Part shown: one piece after another, positions 44,300 through 52,348 of the stretch
Layout: every line of letters starts with the position of its first letter
Position numbering within the stretch: the first letter of the stretch is position 1
Source of the DNA: Fretibacter sp964410285
GTDB lineage: Bacteria; Pseudomonadota; Alphaproteobacteria; Caulobacterales; Maricaulaceae
Assembly (NCBI GenBank): GCA_964410285.1
Contig: CAYPFR010000001.1
Coordinates: 248,001 to 312,000, forward strand
Direction: 5' to 3'
Length of the DNA: 64,000 nucleotides
The notes under the pieces: model-generated
The model's input: the letters and a program-made list of their open reading frames with translations, nothing else
Databases searched by the model: none
Told to the model about the DNA's origin: nothing
Program-made: the position numbers and the translations under genes

Positions 44300-45502
44300 T
44301 TAGCCGGCGAGATCGGGGAGATCGCGGGCGATTGCAAAACAGCTTCGCAGAATGCCCACGGCTTCGCGTACATGGCTCTCGTCAATAATCAGCGGCGGCG
44401 CCATACGCAGGACGTTATCCCCCGCTGATCCGGCCAAGAGTCCATGATCCAGCGCGGCGGCGCGCACAGCCTTGACGTCCTTTTTTAGCCGCATGCCGCA
44501 CAGTAGGCCCTTTCCGCGTAGCTCGTCGACGACATCTGGAAACTCGTCCTTCAAGCTTTCGAATTGCTGGGTCAGGAAATTTGAGACTTTGACAACATGA
44601 TCCAGAAACTCAGGTTTTGAAATTTCGTCAAAGACAGCATTGCCTACCGCCATAGCCAAGGGATTACCGCCATAAGTACTGCCGTGTGTTCCAGGCACCA
44701 TGCCGGCTGCCGCCGCTTCCGTCGCGATACAGGCCCCGAGAGGAAAGCCGCCGCCGACGCCTTTAGCGACCGCCATAATATCTGGCTCTGCGCCCTCGGC
44801 CCATTGATGGGCAAAGAGTTTTCCGGTCCGCCCCGCCCCGCATTGCACTTCGTCATATATCAGCAGCGCGCCTTTTTCATCACATAGCTCTCTGAGGCTG
44901 CGCAGGCATATAGCGGGAAGGGGGCGTAGCCCGCCCTCGCCCTGCACCGGCTCTACCAAGATGGCGGCTGTCTTTTCACTGACCGCCGCCTTGAGCGCCT
45001 CGTGATCGCCAAATTCCAAATGGGTAAAACCCGGAATTGCGGGGCCAAACCCTTTGAGATATTTCGGATTACCGCCGGCATTAATGGTCGCAAAGGTGCG
45101 GCCATGAAACGCGCCGGTAAAGGTGATGATCTCAATACGATCTGTATCGCCGCGCTCATAGTGATACTTGCGCGCTGTTTTCATCGCGCATTCAAGCGCC
45201 TCTGCCCCGGAGTTGGTGAAAAAGACTTTCTGGGCAAAGGGAAGGGCGCGGCAATATTTCTCCGACAGTTCATAGCCCCCTTTGATGCGGTACATACCTG
45301 AGAGGTGCCAGACCTTCTCAGCTTGGGCTTTGAGCGCATTGAGCGGGGCGGGATGCCCATGCCCAAGGCAATTAACCGAAATCCCTGCAATAAAGTCGAG
45401 ATATTTCTCGTCTTTAGCTGTGTAAAGATAAGCGCCTTCGCCGCGCTCAAATTCCTGCGGGGGCGGCGCGTAGACATTATAAAGATGATCACCTTCAGCC
45501 AT
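44300..45502 (-). CDS. argD: Acetylornithine aminotransferase
   Basis: A class III PLP-dependent aminotransferase of 400 residues. Motifs are NSGAEALECAMK, the GAFHGRTFAT segment, the PLP-binding DEVQCGAGRTG and the Schiff-base Lys in AVAKGVGGGFPLG. ArgD converts N-acetylglutamate semialdehyde to N-acetylornithine and often also serves lysine synthesis. argF lies divergently at 46526 with an ABC permease between, a variation on the usual argD-argF pair. The start gives MAEGDHLYNVYAPPP, typical for alphaproteobacterial ArgD. Confidence 0.93.
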   Translation of the reverse strand: MAEGDHLYNVYAPPPQEFERGEGAYLYTAKDEKYLDFIAGISVNCLGHGHPAPLNALKAQAEKVWHLSGMYRIKGGYELSEKYCRALPFAQKVFFTNSGAEALECAMKTARKYHYERGDTDRIEIITFTGAFHGRTFATINAGGNPKYLKGFGPAIPGFTHLEFGDHEALKAAVSEKTAAILVEPVQGEGGLRPLPAICLRSLRELCDEKGALLIYDEVQCGAGRTGKLFAHQWAEGAEPDIMAVAKGVGGGFPLGACIATEAAAAGMVPGTHGSTYGGNPLAMAVGNAVFDEISKPEFLDHVVKVSNFLTQQFESLKDEFPDVVDELRGKGLLCGMRLKKDVKAVRAAALDHGLLAGSAGDNVLRMAPPLIIDESHVREAVGILRSCFAIARDLPDLAG

Positions 45503-45511
45503 GAGAATTTC

Positions 45512-46345
45512 CTATGCTTTTAGGCGCCAGCCTGATTTTAAAATCTTCAGGCAGGCTATAAAGAGAATGAGATTAAGGGCGGCGGCGAGAATAACGCCTG
45601 TTATAATATGGCTGTCGGCCTCGCCCGTAAATCCGTAGCGAAAACCATCAATAAGGTAAAACAGAGGGTTCCACTGTATAATTTTTTGCCAGACTTCGGG
45701 CAAGACATCGATCTTGTAAAATGTGCCTGAGAGAAATGAGAGCGGCAGAATGATAAATTGATTGACGACGGCAAGCTGGTCAAATTTCTCTGCCCAAATG
45801 CCTGATAACATACCGACCATGCCCATTATTGTGGCCGCCGAAATTCCAAAATACAGCACCGCCCAAACATGCAGCGGCCAGCTTAGGCCAAATATAGAGA
45901 GCACGACGGCGGTAAATATCGCGACTAATATCCCGCGTGAGGCCGCGCCGCCCAGATAGCCCAGCGCCAGTTCAACATGAGAGAGCGGCGGCATAAGCAC
46001 ATCATTAATAGAGCCCATCAATTTGCCCGTCATTAAGGATGAGGAGCTATTGGCCGAGGAATTATTCAAAATACCAAGCATGATCAGCCCCGGTATCAGA
46101 AACGCAATAAAGCCCTCCGCCCCGCCGGCGCGATTTTCAGAAAAGGCGAGAACGAAGACGGTCAGATAGAGCAAATTGGAAATAACCGGTGCAAGTAAGG
46201 TCTGCGGCCCGACGCGCAAGAAGCGCCGAACCTCCTTGGTATAGAGAGTCCACAGTCCGAGCCAATTCATGGAGGCCGTAATACGCGGGGGACGTAAAGC
46301 GGTTTGAGGTCTTGCCGATTCAGCTTTTAATGTCTCTGATGGCAT
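45512..46345 (-). CDS. ABC-2 type transporter permease
   Basis: This 277-residue protein has six hydrophobic segments in the ABC-2 permease pattern, including NLLYLTVFVLAF, FLIPGLIMLGIL and a late LSFLSGTFYKIDVLPE segment typical of the family (YadH/NodJ-like). It must pair with an ATP-binding subunit, which is not encoded next to it. The gene sits between argD and argF, 9 bases upstream of argD on the same strand, and might be co-transcribed with argD. The substrate is unknown. Confidence 0.85.
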   Translation of the reverse strand: MPSETLKAESARPQTALRPPRITASMNWLGLWTLYTKEVRRFLRVGPQTLLAPVISNLLYLTVFVLAFSENRAGGAEGFIAFLIPGLIMLGILNNSSANSSSSLMTGKLMGSINDVLMPPLSHVELALGYLGGAASRGILVAIFTAVVLSIFGLSWPLHVWAVLYFGISAATIMGMVGMLSGIWAEKFDQLAVVNQFIILPLSFLSGTFYKIDVLPEVWQKIIQWNPLFYLIDGFRYGFTGEADSHIITGVILAAALNLILFIACLKILKSGWRLKA

Positions 46346-46525
46346 GATGACCCTTTACGCTCATTCGGCAAATTTGCCGCTTTGAATCGGCCTATCACGC
46401 GGCCCGAGCAAGGCCAAGCCAGAGTTCTGCCATTTTTGGGCAAAATTTGCTTTTTGCGGGCGCGAAAGGGCTGGAAATAGGCCGCGCAGTTGGTTAAACC
46501 TTGTTTTTGCCCAGAGGCCTAGATC

Positions 46526-47449
46526 ATGCCCAAACACTTTTTGTCACTTGCCGATATTCCCGCTGCGGAGCTGCGCGCGATTTTAGATGAGGCCCATCGC
46601 CGAAAAAAGGCACGGCGCGGTTACCCCAAGGGGCAATTAGACAGCAATGCGCCGCTCAGCGGGCACACGCTTGCCCTTATTTTTGAAAAATCCAGCACGC
46701 GCACGCGCTTCTCATTTGATATGGCCATGCGCCAATTGGGCGGCAGCTCAATCACTGCGACAAGCTCTGATATGCAGCTCGGACGCGGGGAGACCATTGA
46801 GGATACGGCCAAAGTCCTCTCGCGGTTTGTCGATGGTATCATGCTGCGTGCAAATTCACATGACACGCTCACCGCGCTGGCGCGTAACGCCGATGTTCCC
46901 GTGATAAACGGGCTGACCGATTTTAATCACCCCTGCCAAATTATGGCGGACCTGCAAACGCTCGAAGAAAGAGGCGGCGCGCTCTCTGATATGACCCTGA
47001 CATGGGTGGGCGATGGTAATAATGTCGCCGTTAGCTTTATCCATGCGGCGGTTAAATTTGGCTTCGCGCTTCGCCTGTCTTGCGCGGAGCACTATAATGT
47101 TACCGGCCAAATCATAGAGGCTGCGCGCGGGCAGGGGGGGAATATCACGGTTGAGGCCGACCCGCTGAAAGCCTGCAAGGGGGCGGATGTTGTGATCGCC
47201 GATACATTTGTATCTATGGGAGACACGGATGCGGATAAGCGTCTATCAGATCTTATGCCTTATCAGGTCACGGAGGCGCTTATGGGGGCGGCGGCCAAAT
47301 CTGCGATTTTCTTACATTGCCTACCCGCCCATAGGGGCGAGGAAGTGACCGCAAGCGTGATTGACGGCCCGCAATCTGCCGTTTTTGACGAGGCGGAAAA
47401 CCGGCTCCATGCGCAAAAGGCGATTATAAACTGGTGTTTGCTCTCATGA
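46526..47449 (+). CDS. argF: Ornithine carbamoyltransferase
   Basis: This 307-residue enzyme forms citrulline from ornithine and carbamoyl phosphate. Motifs are the carbamoyl-phosphate site STRTR in EKSSTRTRFSFD, DFNHPCQIMADLQTL, and the ornithine-site HCLPAHRGEEV. Length is typical for anabolic OTC. Its stop overlaps the dapB start (ATGA), so arginine and lysine/diaminopimelate genes appear to be translationally coupled here. Confidence 0.96.
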   Translation: MPKHFLSLADIPAAELRAILDEAHRRKKARRGYPKGQLDSNAPLSGHTLALIFEKSSTRTRFSFDMAMRQLGGSSITATSSDMQLGRGETIEDTAKVLSRFVDGIMLRANSHDTLTALARNADVPVINGLTDFNHPCQIMADLQTLEERGGALSDMTLTWVGDGNNVAVSFIHAAVKFGFALRLSCAEHYNVTGQIIEAARGQGGNITVEADPLKACKGADVVIADTFVSMGDTDADKRLSDLMPYQVTEALMGAAAKSAIFLHCLPAHRGEEVTASVIDGPQSAVFDEAENRLHAQKAIINWCLLS

Positions 47450-48264
47450 CAGATATTGGCATTTTGGGCGCCGATGGGCGCATGGGCTGCGCAGTGATCA
47501 AGGCGCTTTTGGCGTATTCTTCCGCCTCGCCTGCAAAACCACGATTAACCACGGCGCTGACCGCGCCCGGCTCGCCTAATCTTGGCAAAGATGCGGGCGT
47601 GCTTGCGCGCGGCGCGGAACTCGGCTTAAAAATCAGCGATGATATTAAAGGCGGCCTTGATAGCTGTGATGTGATGATTGATTTTTCCCGTCCTCAAGCC
47701 GCGATTGATTGCGTACTGGCGATGAGCGGCCGGCGCTGCCGCGCATTTGTTACCGGAACGACAGGCTATACCGAAATAGAGGCCAAAGCCCTCAGTGAGG
47801 CGGGCCGCGAAATTGTTTTATTGCAATCAGGAAATTTCTCGCTCGGGGTCAACTTGCTCGAAGCCTTGGTCGAGCAAGCCGCGCGCGCGCTCGGGGCGGA
47901 CTGGGATATAGAAATCACAGAGCAGCACCATAAACATAAAATCGACGCGCCAAGCGGCACGGCCCTCATGCTCGGCGCGGCAGCGGCCAAGGGACGCGGC
48001 GCAGCGCTGGGGTCTGTGCGTGCGCCCATGCGCGAAGGCGTGGACGCAGCGCGCAAGGACGGCGATATTGGCTTTAGCGCTATTCGCGGCGGCGATATTA
48101 TCGGCGTGCATGACGTGCACTTTATCAGCGAGCTAGAGCAGATCACGCTTGGCCACCGTGCTTTTGACCGCAGCGTCTTTGCGGCCGGCGCTGTGAACGC
48201 GGCCCTCTGGGCAGCAAAACAATCGCCCGGCACATATAACATGCGCGATGTTTTGGGGTTATGA
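47446..48264 (+). CDS. dapB: 4-hydroxy-tetrahydrodipicolinate reductase
   Basis: DapB makes tetrahydrodipicolinate for lysine and peptidoglycan. The 272-residue protein has the Rossmann motif GADGRMG, GTTGYTE, the catalytic EQHHKHKIDAPSGTA signature and a C-terminal MRDVLGL. I use the ATG at 47446, which overlaps the argF stop as ATGA; an in-frame GTG four codons upstream lies inside argF. A 16-bp tandem duplication covers the last codons and stop but leaves the encoded C-terminus unchanged. Confidence 0.95.
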   Translation: MTDIGILGADGRMGCAVIKALLAYSSASPAKPRLTTALTAPGSPNLGKDAGVLARGAELGLKISDDIKGGLDSCDVMIDFSRPQAAIDCVLAMSGRRCRAFVTGTTGYTEIEAKALSEAGREIVLLQSGNFSLGVNLLEALVEQAARALGADWDIEITEQHHKHKIDAPSGTALMLGAAAAKGRGAALGSVRAPMREGVDAARKDGDIGFSAIRGGDIIGVHDVHFISELEQITLGHRAFDRSVFAAGAVNAALWAAKQSPGTYNMRDVLGL

Positions 48265-48278
48265 TGTTTTGGGGTTAT
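48247..48278 (+). repeat. Perfect 16-bp tandem duplication across the dapB stop
   Basis: GATGTTTTGGGGTTAT is present twice (48247-48262, 48263-48278). With one copy dapB would end GAT GTT TTG GGG TTA TAA; with two it ends at TTA TGA. Either way the protein ends DVLGL. Confidence 0.95.
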
Positions 48279-48291
48279 AAAGACGAAGGCC

Positions 48292-48846
48292 TTATTTATA
48301 GCTGAGCGTGCTTTGATCGGTCACGAGCTTGCCCCATGTTTTATCAAAGGGATGCACGGCCCTCGTCGGGCCAGCGCTATTTACCAGCGGGCGGCTCTCA
48401 TTATGCCAGCCAAATAACCCGCCGCGCAGATTGTATATATTGCGCGCGCGGGGAAGGTCATCCATGAGCGCCTCGGCCAGTTGCGAGGACCGCATACCCA
48501 CCGAGCAATAAAACACCAGCGTTTTATCCTTCGCGTCCTGCCCGTATCGGGCGGTGAAATCTGCGACGCTCATATCAGGATCAATCCTGCGGGCATCTTT
48601 GATATGGCTGACGGCATATTCGTCCAAGGGGCGCGTATCAAATATCATGAGCGCGCCTGTGTCCATTTGTGAAAGCGCCTGCGCGGATATGTGATCAATA
48701 CGCGAAAAGCGGGTTTCAATCTCGGCCTGCACGCCAGCAAGGGTAAAGGCCTCGGGCGCGCCAAGGGTGCGGGGGTTCATAATAAAATAAGTCAGCAGCC
48801 CCGCGATTATCGCCGCCGCCGTCCATGCCGCCGCCAAGGCCCTCAT
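48292..48846 (-). CDS. Membrane-anchored rhodanese-like protein
   Basis: A protein of 184 residues with an N-terminal hydrophobic helix (about 5-24), acting as anchor or signal, and one rhodanese domain (about 50-155). The active-site loop is CSVGMRS with C114, and the CH2A-type FDTRPLDEY motif is present. Single-domain rhodaneses carry sulfane sulfur or act in redox relays; the partner is unknown. It ends 3 bases before the ubiE stop region of the next gene upstream, on the same strand, so it may be co-transcribed with ubiE. Confidence 0.82.
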   Translation of the reverse strand: MRALAAAWTAAAIIAGLLTYFIMNPRTLGAPEAFTLAGVQAEIETRFSRIDHISAQALSQMDTGALMIFDTRPLDEYAVSHIKDARRIDPDMSVADFTARYGQDAKDKTLVFYCSVGMRSSQLAEALMDDLPRARNIYNLRGGLFGWHNESRPLVNSAGPTRAVHPFDKTWGKLVTDQSTLSYK

Positions 48847-48849
48847 TCC

Positions 48850-49620
48850 CTAGACTTTCCAGCCATAATGCAGCGCTGCAATGCCGCCTGAATAATCTTC
48901 CCAGCCCACGCGCTTAAAGCCGGCCTGTGACACCATATCGGCAAAGGCTTGCTGTCTTGGGAAGCGGCGAATGCTCTCCACCAAATATTGATAGCTCTCT
49001 TTGTCGCCCGCCAGCAGGCCGCCAAGGCGGGGGATAACATTGAAACTATAGGCATCATAGACCGCGCGCAAAGCCTGAGCATTAGGGGTGGAAAACTCCA
49101 AAATACAAAGCCGCCCGCCGGGTTTTAACACGCGCAAAAACTCCCGTAGCGCCATGGGCCGATCTGTGACATTCCGAATCCCAAAACTAATAGTGAGTGC
49201 ATCGGCATAATTATCCTCAAAGGGCAGGCGCTCCGCATTCCCGCAGACGCGGCGAATATCCATATCCTGATCTTTGACCGGATCGATACCCGCCAGCAGC
49301 ATTTCTTTATTAATATCGCAAACGATGGCGCGGGCCGCTCTGCCGCCACGCCGCTGGCGCGGGCCTTCCGCCTTTTTAATAAAGGCGCGGGCCATATCTC
49401 CTGTTCCGCCGGCGATATCCAGCAAGAGTTCGCCGGGCTGCGGATTAAGCTTTGTGATGGTCATATCCTTCCAAAGGCGGTGAATACCCATAGACATTGC
49501 ATCGTTCATTAGGTCGTAATTGCTCGCAACAGAATCAAAGACGCCGCGCACGCGCGACTGCTTTTCCGCGACAGGGACATCTTCAAAACCAAAATCAATT
49601 GTGTTTGTTTTTTCTGACAT
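48850..49620 (-). CDS. ubiE: Ubiquinone/menaquinone biosynthesis C-methyltransferase UbiE
   Basis: A SAM-dependent methyltransferase of 256 residues. It shows GVFDSVASNYDLMNDAMSMG, the SAM motif LLLDIAGGTGDMA, the NAERLPFEDNYAD segment and FGIRNVTD, the UbiE/COQ5 signature. It adds the C-methyl group in ubiquinone synthesis. A Arg/Gly-rich insertion (about residues 88-100) is present. It is divergent from mutM with 44 bases between starts; ubiE next to mutM is a common alphaproteobacterial arrangement close to dnaA. Confidence 0.95.
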   Translation of the reverse strand: MSEKTNTIDFGFEDVPVAEKQSRVRGVFDSVASNYDLMNDAMSMGIHRLWKDMTITKLNPQPGELLLDIAGGTGDMARAFIKKAEGPRQRRGGRAARAIVCDINKEMLLAGIDPVKDQDMDIRRVCGNAERLPFEDNYADALTISFGIRNVTDRPMALREFLRVLKPGGRLCILEFSTPNAQALRAVYDAYSFNVIPRLGGLLAGDKESYQYLVESIRRFPRQQAFADMVSQAGFKRVGWEDYSGGIAALHYGWKV

Positions 49621-49664
49621 GCAGGCTATCTGTCACAAAACAACCCATTTGCCTATAGGACGAA

Positions 49665-50510
49665 ATGCCCGAACTCCCCGAAGTTGAAACTGTTTGCTCT
49701 GGCCTTCGTCCCGTTATGGAAGGCGCGCGGTTTCGCTGCGTCGTGCTAAATCGAGCTGACCTTCGGTTTCCTTTCCCCGCGAATATGAAGACCCGTCTTG
49801 AAGGGAAAAGGGTCACGAGCCTCTCGCGGAGGGCCAAATTTTTGCAGGCAGAACTTTCCTCCGGCGAGCGCCTTTTTATGCATTTGGGCATGTCAGGCCG
49901 TTTTACTATTGAAACGGAGGGCGCATACGCGCCGGGCGCGTTTGCGCATGCCTCTCGTCCCAATCCTAAACATGACCATGTTGTTTTCACTATGGATAAC
50001 GGCGCGCGTATAACTTTTAATGACCCGCGCCGCTTTGGGTTTATGGAAATGGTCGGCGGAGATGAAGCCTACCGTCTCGATCATTTGGGACCTGAGCCGC
50101 TGGGCAACGGATTTTCCGCGCCCGTTTTGCGTGCAGCCTTAAAGGGTAAAAAGAGCAAAATCAAAGCGGCCTTACTCGATCAGCGTGTTGTGGCGGGGCT
50201 GGGCAATATATACGTCTGCGAAGCGCTGTTTAAGGCCGGTATTAGCCCAAGGCGCGCGGCGGGACGGCTCACGATATCAGAGACAGAGGCGTTGATCGGG
50301 CATATTAAAGAGGTTTTGACACGCGCCATTGCAGCGGGCGGGAGCTCGCTGAAAGATTTTGCCTCGGCCGACGGGGCGCTGGGGTATTTTCAGCACAGTT
50401 TTGACGTCTATGGCAGAAAAGGGCAGCCCTGCCCCAATTGCGATGCGGCCATTCGCCGTATCACCCAGTCCGGACGCTCCAGTTTTTACTGCCGGGCGTG
50501 CCAAAAATAG
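49665..50510 (+). CDS. mutM: Formamidopyrimidine-DNA glycosylase
   Basis: MutM (Fpg) removes 8-oxoguanine and formamidopyrimidines. The 281-residue protein begins MPELPEVETV, where P2 (after Met removal P1) and E3 form the catalytic N-terminus. It has the DPRRFGF motif, the helix-two-turn-helix region (LLDQRVVAGLGNIYVCEALF) and a C-terminal zinc finger with CPNC and CRAC pairs. Length and motifs are complete. Confidence 0.97.
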   Translation: MPELPEVETVCSGLRPVMEGARFRCVVLNRADLRFPFPANMKTRLEGKRVTSLSRRAKFLQAELSSGERLFMHLGMSGRFTIETEGAYAPGAFAHASRPNPKHDHVVFTMDNGARITFNDPRRFGFMEMVGGDEAYRLDHLGPEPLGNGFSAPVLRAALKGKKSKIKAALLDQRVVAGLGNIYVCEALFKAGISPRRAAGRLTISETEALIGHIKEVLTRAIAAGGSSLKDFASADGALGYFQHSFDVYGRKGQPCPNCDAAIRRITQSGRSSFYCRACQK

Positions 50511-50659
50511 GGGGAGGTTTCCTCAGCCTATTTAAAAATGCGCAGGAGAGGCTAAAAACAACTGGAAAGCGGGCGAGCCGCCGCGTAAGAGGCGATTTGA
50601 AAATCTGCGAGCCCCCCAGGGCCCGGAATGCGACGCTGAAAACCGTGAATGGGGTTATT

Positions 50660-51436
50660 ATGGCTTTTGAACTGATTGAAACCACCCAAGAGGGAGCCGT
50701 CAAAGTCATTCGGCTAGACCGACCCAAGGCGCTGAATGCGCTCAATAGTGACATGATGGCGGAAGTCGCCCAAGCGTTAGACATGGCCGGCGCTGATGAC
50801 AGCATTGGCTGCGTTATCCTTACCGGCAGCGAAAAAGCCTTTGCGGCCGGTGCGGACATCAAAGAAATGGTCGATAATGACTATTTGGAGATATATAGAC
50901 ATGATAAGTTTGAAGCCAATCATTGCGCGATCGAACGCTTTCGCAAACCAATCATCGCTGCCGTCTCGGGATATGCGCTGGGCGGGGGCTGCGAAATTGC
51001 AATGATGTGCGACTTTATCATCGCGTCAGAGACTGCGAAATTTGGTCAGCCCGAGATTAACCTAGGCGTTATGCCGGGGATTGGCGGCACGCAGCGTCTT
51101 GTGCGCGCAATCGGCAAGGCCAAAGCCATGGATATGTGCCTCACAGGCCGAATGATGGATGCCAGCGAGGCCGAGCGCGCCAATCTTGTCTCCCGCGTTG
51201 TCCCAAGCGATGAGCTTATGAGCACAGCCATGGAGGCTGCTGCTAAAATTGCCGGCCAAAGTCAGCCGATCGCCATGATGACGAAAGAGGCTATAAATGC
51301 CTCCTTTGAGATGAATTTGGCGCAGGGCGTGCAATTTGAACGCCGCTTATTCCAAAGTATGTTCACAACTCAGGACCAAACGGAAGGCATGAACGCCTTT
51401 ATTGAAAAGCGTAAGCCGCATTTCAAAAACAAATAG
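50660..51436 (+). CDS. Enoyl-CoA hydratase
   Basis: A crotonase-family protein of 258 residues. The oxyanion-hole segments AAGADIKEM and GYALGGGCEIAMMCD are present, along with the two catalytic Glu of true hydratases (in GGGCE and in GQPEINLGVMPG). It hydrates trans-2-enoyl-CoA in fatty acid oxidation. The frame is open 74 codons upstream through mutM, but the family N-terminus begins at this ATG (MAFELIETTQEGAVKVIRL). The gene between mutM and rpsT/dnaA is a familiar alphaproteobacterial neighbour. Confidence 0.93.
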   Translation: MAFELIETTQEGAVKVIRLDRPKALNALNSDMMAEVAQALDMAGADDSIGCVILTGSEKAFAAGADIKEMVDNDYLEIYRHDKFEANHCAIERFRKPIIAAVSGYALGGGCEIAMMCDFIIASETAKFGQPEINLGVMPGIGGTQRLVRAIGKAKAMDMCLTGRMMDASEAERANLVSRVVPSDELMSTAMEAAAKIAGQSQPIAMMTKEAINASFEMNLAQGVQFERRLFQSMFTTQDQTEGMNAFIEKRKPHFKNK

Positions 51437-51486
51437 CGGGGAGCTGCGAGCCTCTTGCCGCGCGTCAGTTTTGCGCAATTCCCCGG

Positions 51487-51515
51487 TTGACGGCCCGCAC
51501 GTGCGCCGTTATACG
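51487..51515 (+). promoter_or_regulatory. Sigma-70 promoter of rpsT
   Basis: TTGACG (51487-51492), a 17-base spacer and TATACG (51510-51515), 86 bases before the rpsT start. Both hexamers match the consensus in four or five of six positions. Confidence 0.6.
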
Positions 51516-51600
51516 CCGCGCTTAAGTCTGCGGTTCCTATTTGGTCCGTAAGCCGTTATGGAATTTTCCCGCTCAGAGGCGGGGTCTATTAGAGGATATT

Positions 51601-51864
51601 ATGGCCAATACTTCATCCGCCAAAAAAGCCGTTCGTAAAATGGCGCGTAAGACCGAAGTGAACCGCGCCCGCCGTTCATTTGTCCGCGGACTGCTTCGTA
51701 AAGCCGAAGATGCAATCGAGTCTGGTGACAAAGCGGCCGCTAACGCTGCCGTTAAAGCCGCCGAGCCGGCCTTGATGCGCGCAGTTGGCAAAGGCGTCTA
51801 TCACAAAAACACAGCCTCGCGTAAAATCTCGCGGCTAAATAAGCGGGTTAAAGCCCTCGGCTAG
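51601..51864 (+). CDS. rpsT: 30S ribosomal protein S20
   Basis: An 87-residue basic protein, MANTSSAKKAVRKMARKTEV at the start and KNTASRKISRLNKRVKAL at the end, matching bS20. It binds 16S rRNA early in small-subunit assembly. The ATG at 51601 follows GAGGAT and gives the family start; 20 upstream codons in frame are not part of S20. It lies directly upstream of dnaA, ends in a strong terminator and has its own promoter, so it is probably a single-gene unit. Confidence 0.97.
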   Translation: MANTSSAKKAVRKMARKTEVNRARRSFVRGLLRKAEDAIESGDKAAANAAVKAAEPALMRAVGKGVYHKNTASRKISRLNKRVKALG

Positions 51865-51897
51865 CCGCTTGCCCTGAAAGGGCGCGTCTTAAATGAT

Positions 51898-51926
51898 AAA
51901 CCCGCGGCTGTGTCCGCGGTTTTTTT
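51898..51926 (+). terminator. Rho-independent terminator of rpsT
   Basis: CCGCGG (51902-51907) and CCGCGG (51914-51919) form a hairpin, extended by AAA/TTT, followed by seven T (51920-51926), 34 bases after the rpsT stop. Confidence 0.85.
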
Positions 51927-52039
51927 ATGCGCGCTTGCCCGCGGCTTCCCGGCGCTCCCCTCATCTGCCTCTCTGATGGCCTTGCGCACGCTTCACCGTC
52001 CTTGCAGATGCGTGGAGACGGCGCAGAGAGGGACAAGGG

Positions 52040-52080
52040 GCCCGAAAAAAATTTCGGCACAATTGAATTTTTTTTCGGGC
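52040..52080. repeat. AT-rich inverted repeat upstream of dnaA
   Basis: GCCCGAAAAAAATT (52040-52053) faces AATTTTTTTTCGGGC (52066-52080) across a 12-base centre; the arms differ only by seven versus eight A/T. It could act as a bidirectional terminator or as a structural element of the dnaA control region. Confidence 0.8.
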
Positions 52081-52100
52081 TAAATTGCTGTCATTTTTGG

Positions 52101-52123
52101 CTTTTTTAGAGTCAATAAAAAAG
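52101..52123. repeat. Inverted repeat with a GANTC site in its loop
   Basis: CTTTTTTA (52101-52108) and TAAAAAAG (52116-52123) are perfect inverted copies around the 7-base loop GAGTCAA, which contains the CcrM-type site GAGTC. Confidence 0.8.
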
Positions 52124-52348
52124 AGGGTCGACTTTGATGTTTTTCCGTATTGACCACGGCGTCCTAACACGGTTTAAAGACTTCAGAAGCCGCGCGATCA
52201 GGACTTGCCTGCCAAGTTAATCACCCGCCGCCTTCGTTAGGGGAATCCAGCATGGATCACGCTCGTGGACCATGTGGCAACCATATATTTGTTAATTAAA
52301 TCAATGGCGTAGCCTTTACGCCAGCTGGTTTTTTATGGGAAAAATTTA

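Larger units (their letters stand above)
51927..52348 (+). promoter_or_regulatory. dnaA upstream region
   Basis: About 420 bases without a gene. It contains two AT-rich inverted repeats (52040-52080, 52101-52123), GANTC sites at 52109-52113 and 52243-52247, and a candidate promoter TTGACC (52150-52155), 17-base spacer, TTTAAA (52173-52178). I see no cluster of TTATCCACA boxes, so an origin is not supported. GANTC methylation near the dnaA promoter affects dnaA expression in Caulobacter, which makes the GANTC sites relevant here. Confidence 0.5.

Noticed and set aside
50438..50659. N-terminal extension of the enoyl-CoA hydratase by 74 residues
   Set aside because: It overlaps the mutM C-terminus and has no family similarity; the crotonase fold begins at the ATG at 50660.
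51927..52348. Replication origin next to dnaA
   Set aside because: There is AT-rich DNA with inverted repeats, but no cluster of DnaA boxes (TTATCCACA or close variants) that I can see. In several alphaproteobacteria the origin is not beside dnaA. GC skew over a longer region would be needed.
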